Source: Pseudomonadota bacterium (GTDB lineage: Bacteria > Pseudomonadota > Gammaproteobacteria > Steroidobacterales > Woeseiaceae). From it: a stretch of 15,422 bases of DNA. Shown piece after piece: positions 12,750-15,422 of the stretch. Position 1 is the stretch's first letter. Each line of letters opens with the position of its first letter. The translations under genes were made by a program, and so were the position numbers. Location of the stretch: the NCBI GenBank assembly GCA_022360335.1, contig JAKSCZ010000496.1, positions 1 through 15,422 on the forward strand, in the 5' to 3' direction. Below the pieces are notes generated by a model. The model searched no databases, was not told the DNA's origin, and saw only the letters and a program-made list of their open reading frames with translations.

Positions 12750-14303
12750 GTGTTGCTGACCCATCTGATTCGTCGAGGCGCCGAACTGGCGGGCGATAAA
12801 ACCGCACTCGTACTTGGCGACCGCAAGACGAGTTACGGACAGTTGCGCGATCAGGTGGCCCGCCTTGCAGGCGCACTGCTTGACGGCGGCGTCAACAGCG
12901 GAGACCGGGTGGCGATTCTCGGTCTCAATTCAGACCGCGGAATTATCGGTTTTTTTGCGGCGATGTGGGCGGGTGCAATCCCGCTTTTCGTCAACAACCG
13001 ATGGTCGGAAGACGAACTGGTCGCCGCGTTCGACGATTGCGGGGCCAGGGTGCTGCTCTTCGATGAGCACTTTTCGGCAACGTCGTCGTCACTGAACGAG
13101 CGCTGCAAATCGCTCCGGTTGCTGGTTTCCCTTTGCGACTCGGAACCCGGCAACCTCCCGGCCGGCTGCGTACACGTCGACGACCTGCTCGCGAAAGGTC
13201 GACCCATCGACGATCGGTGTGCAGACAAGATGGCGTCCGCGTTCATCAATTACACCGGCGGCACTACGGGAATGTCCAAAGGGGTCGTGCACGATCACAT
13301 GGCGTTCTCCGCGGCAATGATGGTCTGCAAGGCGGAGGGATTCTTCGAAACCGGAACGACGCTGCTGGTCGTGCCGCTTTATCACATCAGCGGAATGATC
13401 TGCATGATGAGCTGCCTCGTTTCCGGCGAAACGCTCGTCATTGCGCCGGCTTTCGACCCCTCCGCGATACCGGACATGATCGAGCAACATGCGATACGTC
13501 AACTCTTCATGGTGCCGACGATGTTGCGGATGACCCTGGATGCCCCGGGTTTCGATGCGGCAAAGCTCGGGAGCGTCGAGGGTATCCGTTACGGCGGATC
13601 GCCGATGGAACTGAAACTCCTGAGAGAGCTGACCGGGCTTCTGCCCGACGTGGACTTCATGCAGGTCTACGGGCAGACGGAGGGCTTGCCGATTACCTGC
13701 CTGCATCCGGCGGATCATTCGCCTGCCCCGTCCAACGTCGTGCTCGGTTCGGTCGGCCGGGCCTGTCTCGGCATGGACCTCCGGATTGTCGACGCGGAGG
13801 GGCGTACGGTTCCCGCCGCGGGGATTCCCGGCGAGGTTTCCGTCAGGGGAGCGGGCGTAATGCAGGGCTATTGGGATCGTCCGGAGCTCACTCGACAGAC
13901 ATTGAGGGACGGCTGGCTGATGACCGGCGATATCGGCTACGTCGACGATTCCGGTTATCTGTTCCTGGTGGATCGTGCCAGGGACATGATCATTTCCGGA
14001 GGGGAAAACGTCTACTCGACCGAGGTCGAAAAAGCGATTCTGGCCCACGAACTCGTAACGGCCTGCGCCGTTGTCGGATTGCCGGACCGAACCTGGGGCG
14101 AGAGAGTTCATGCGGAAATCGTGCTGTCGGCGCCGCACGAAAAAATCGAGGACGAACTGGACGAACTGTGTCGCGAGAAGATCGCCGGCTACAAGTGCCC
14201 GAAATCCTATTCGGTAAGCGATGCTTTGCCGCTGACCGCCGTCGGCAAGATCGACAAGGTCGCGATACGAGCGAAGTACGAAACGGCCGACTCGTCGTCG
14301 TGA
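12750..14303 (+). CDS. Acyl-CoA synthetase (ANL superfamily AMP-dependent ligase)
   Basis: A 517-residue adenylate-forming ligase predicted to activate a carboxylic acid with ATP and CoA. Motifs in order: P-loop YTGGTTGMSKG (168-178), YGQTEG (307-312), MTGDIGYVDDSGYLFLVDR (391-409), hinge RDMIISGGENVYSTEVE (411-427) and the C-terminal catalytic lysine Lys500 in PLTAVGKID. Length is normal. Translation begins at GTG 12750, with GAGAG nine nt upstream; 48 nt separate it from the receptor gene with no terminator visible. It would take the acid made by the alcohol and aldehyde dehydrogenases and hand the CoA thioester to the carboxylase or beta-oxidation. In the Atu cluster AtuH plays this part, an analogy by role and not by demonstrated orthology. 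The acid substrate is not deducible. Confidence 0.95.
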   Translation: MLLTHLIRRGAELAGDKTALVLGDRKTSYGQLRDQVARLAGALLDGGVNSGDRVAILGLNSDRGIIGFFAAMWAGAIPLFVNNRWSEDELVAAFDDCGARVLLFDEHFSATSSSLNERCKSLRLLVSLCDSEPGNLPAGCVHVDDLLAKGRPIDDRCADKMASAFINYTGGTTGMSKGVVHDHMAFSAAMMVCKAEGFFETGTTLLVVPLYHISGMICMMSCLVSGETLVIAPAFDPSAIPDMIEQHAIRQLFMVPTMLRMTLDAPGFDAAKLGSVEGIRYGGSPMELKLLRELTGLLPDVDFMQVYGQTEGLPITCLHPADHSPAPSNVVLGSVGRACLGMDLRIVDAEGRTVPAAGIPGEVSVRGAGVMQGYWDRPELTRQTLRDGWLMTGDIGYVDDSGYLFLVDRARDMIISGGENVYSTEVEKAILAHELVTACAVVGLPDRTWGERVHAEIVLSAPHEKIEDELDELCREKIAGYKCPKSYSVSDALPLTAVGKIDKVAIRAKYETADSSS

Positions 14304-15100
14304 AGGAAATCACGGACTTTCGGGACGAGTGCGAATCGCTCAATGCAAGGCTGTTGGCGGCGCCCGATCGTTTCTTCTCTCTGGAAACCGGATTCAAACA
14401 ATGGACGGTGAACGACATATTGGGCCACCTCGACTTTTGGAACGAGTTGGCCGAGATGGCCTTACGAGCACCCGGAGAATTCGCCGGGCGAATCGGCAAG
14501 ATACTCGAGGCTGCGGAACACGGCGACTTGCTGGCCAGCGAAAGAGCGTCGCACAACGGCCTGGCAGGCGGACAATTGCGCGAAAAATGGCTTGGCGGCG
14601 CAATGAGACTGGCCAGCGTCTACGCGGCGGCCGACCCGAATACGCGAATCGCCTGGGTCGGACCGTCCATGACCGCGACCTCGAAGATCGTTGCGCGCCA
14701 AATGGAAACCTGGGCGCACGGGCAGGCTGTCTATGATCTGCTTGGCGAGGAAAGGGCAGCGCATCGACGCATCAGGAACATTGCGAACCTGGGCGTCAAG
14801 ACGTTCGCGTGGACATTCGGCAATCGGGGTCTCGCGGTTCCGGGCGTTCGGCCATCCGTGTCGCTGAGGTCTCCGGACGGAGATACCTGGGAATGGGACG
14901 AGCCGGGCGCTTCGGATCGGATCGAAGGCCGGGCCGAAGAATTCTGCCAGGTGGTAACCCAGGTTCGGCACGTCGACGACACCGACCTGCACACGACCGG
15001 CGATATCGCCAGGCGATGGATGGAGATCGCGCAGTGCTTTGCCGGTCCGCCGGAGAACCCGCCGCCCCCCGGCACGCGCACCCGGAAAAAAGACGGCTAG
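14300..15100 (+). CDS. TIGR03084-type metal-binding protein (DinB/MDMPI-like)
   Basis: A 266-residue protein with the architecture of the TIGR03084 family: an N-terminal DinB-like/maleylpyruvate-isomerase-like helical bundle, then a small C-terminal domain with LRSPDGDTWEWDEPGASD and FCQVVTQVRHVDDTDL. The expected metal triad is visible as His43 (ILGHLDFW) plus Glu136 and His140 (METWAHG, the E-x3-H pattern). Mycothiol-dependent maleylpyruvate isomerase uses this site with a thiol cofactor, but Gram-negatives lack mycothiol, so another substrate is likely. It begins at GTG 14300, overlapping the ligase stop as GTGA, so the two are coupled. The frame continues upstream across the ligase gene, but that part is a shadow. 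Biochemical function is unknown; the coupling suggests action on the same acid or its CoA ester. Confidence 0.88.
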   Translation: MKEITDFRDECESLNARLLAAPDRFFSLETGFKQWTVNDILGHLDFWNELAEMALRAPGEFAGRIGKILEAAEHGDLLASERASHNGLAGGQLREKWLGGAMRLASVYAAADPNTRIAWVGPSMTATSKIVARQMETWAHGQAVYDLLGEERAAHRRIRNIANLGVKTFAWTFGNRGLAVPGVRPSVSLRSPDGDTWEWDEPGASDRIEGRAEEFCQVVTQVRHVDDTDLHTTGDIARRWMEIAQCFAGPPENPPPPGTRTRKKDG

Positions 15101-15120
15101 CGCACGGGCCGCGCGAGAAC

Positions 15121-15124
15121 GGAG
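15121..15124 (+). promoter_or_regulatory. Ribosome binding site deciding the SDR start
   Basis: GGAG lies 8 nt before ATC 15133, a normal spacing. The next in-frame conventional start, GTG 15157, is 32 nt away. The site therefore supports initiation at the ATC or nearby. Confidence 0.45.
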
Positions 15125-15132
15125 AAGCAGCG

Positions 15133-15422
15133 ATCGGTACCTTTGCAGACAAGACGGTGTTCGTTACGGGCGCCAGCCGCGGCATCGGCCGCGAGATTGC
15201 GCTGCGTTGCGCCGCGGACGGCGCCAACGTCGTCATTGCTGCGAAATCCGACCGGCCGCATCCGAAACTCGCCGGCACGATCCATAGCGTCGCCGAAGAA
15301 GTCGAAGAAGCCGGCGGCCGGGCGCTCGCCATCAAGCTGGACGTTCGCCACGAGAATCGGGTCGCCGCAGCGATGCGCCGGGCCGCCGAACACTTCGGCG
15401 GCATCGACGCGCTGGTCAACAA
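15133..15422 (+). CDS. HSDL2-like short-chain dehydrogenase/reductase (cut by right edge)
   Basis: The first 96 codons of an SDR with an N-terminal Rossmann fold. The nucleotide-binding motif is TGASRGIG, and the fragment ends in ALVNN, the start of the NNAG motif; the Ser-Tyr-Lys catalytic residues lie beyond the edge. The stretch SDRPHPKLAGTIHSVAEEVE followed by AGG is characteristic of the HSDL2 branch, where the bacterial and animal proteins share an 'HPKLPGTI' segment. The natural N-terminus would read (M)GTFADKTVFVTGAS, but the first codon is ATC, not ATG. No ATG, GTG or TTG precedes it in frame after the previous gene, and GTG 15157 would remove eight residues. It lies 32 nt after the TIGR03084-type gene, so it likely belongs to the same operon. 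A role in oxidising a hydroxyacyl or terpenoid intermediate is inferred. Confidence 0.85.
   Translation, partial: MGTFADKTVFVTGASRGIGREIALRCAADGANVVIAAKSDRPHPKLAGTIHSVAEEVEEAGGRALAIKLDVRHENRVAAAMRRAAEHFGGIDALVN

Noticed and set aside
13133..14299. Upstream part of the frame that continues into the TIGR03084-type protein
   Set aside because: It is an out-of-frame shadow of the acyl-CoA synthetase; the family-like sequence starts only at GTG 14300.

Overview
The window is GC-rich, densely packed bacterial DNA. A long TonB-dependent outer-membrane receptor shows a Gram-negative host. The gene set (TonB receptor, biotin-dependent acyl-CoA carboxylase, TetR regulator, HSDL2-like SDR) suggests a proteobacterium, probably a gammaproteobacterium; that assignment is inference. 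I see no mobile elements, tRNA, rRNA or CRISPR.

Layout. Positions 337-9947 (minus strand) hold one tightly packed run of nine genes. In transcription order they encode a TetR regulator, an acyl-CoA carboxylase carboxyltransferase (beta) and biotin carboxylase/BCCP (alpha), a BKACE/DUF849 beta-keto acid cleavage enzyme, an enoyl-CoA hydratase-family protein, an SCP2 lipid-carrier protein, an aldehyde dehydrogenase, a zinc alcohol dehydrogenase and a DeoC-type aldolase. Junctions range from 11-nt gaps to 20-nt overlaps, so this is almost certainly one operon. After a 217-nt spacer, a Nudix hydrolase gene starts at 119 and runs off the left edge. The 279-bp region 9948-10226 separates the operon from a rightward arm and carries four dyad symmetries, the clearest at 10144-10161. 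The rightward arm encodes a TonB-dependent receptor, an acyl-CoA synthetase, a TIGR03084-type metal-binding protein and an HSDL2-like SDR cut by the right edge.

Working together. The set reads as a catabolic locus for a hydrophobic branched or isoprenoid alcohol. Steps that can be proposed are uptake (TonB receptor), alcohol to aldehyde to acid (ADH, ALDH), CoA activation (acyl-CoA synthetase), carboxylation of a 3-methyl-branched 2-enoyl-CoA (carboxylase) and hydration to a 3-hydroxy-3-alkylglutaryl-CoA (hydratase). This resembles the Pseudomonas acyclic-terpene (Atu) and leucine (Liu) pathways. No HMG-CoA lyase or acyl-CoA dehydrogenase is present in the window. Instead there are a BKACE and a DeoC-like aldolase, neither part of the classical scheme. 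An HMG-CoA-lyase-type cleavage yields acetyl-CoA plus a free beta-keto acid, which are exactly the two substrates of BKACE. BKACE could therefore finish the pathway without re-activating the acid. This is the most interesting idea here, and it is inference.
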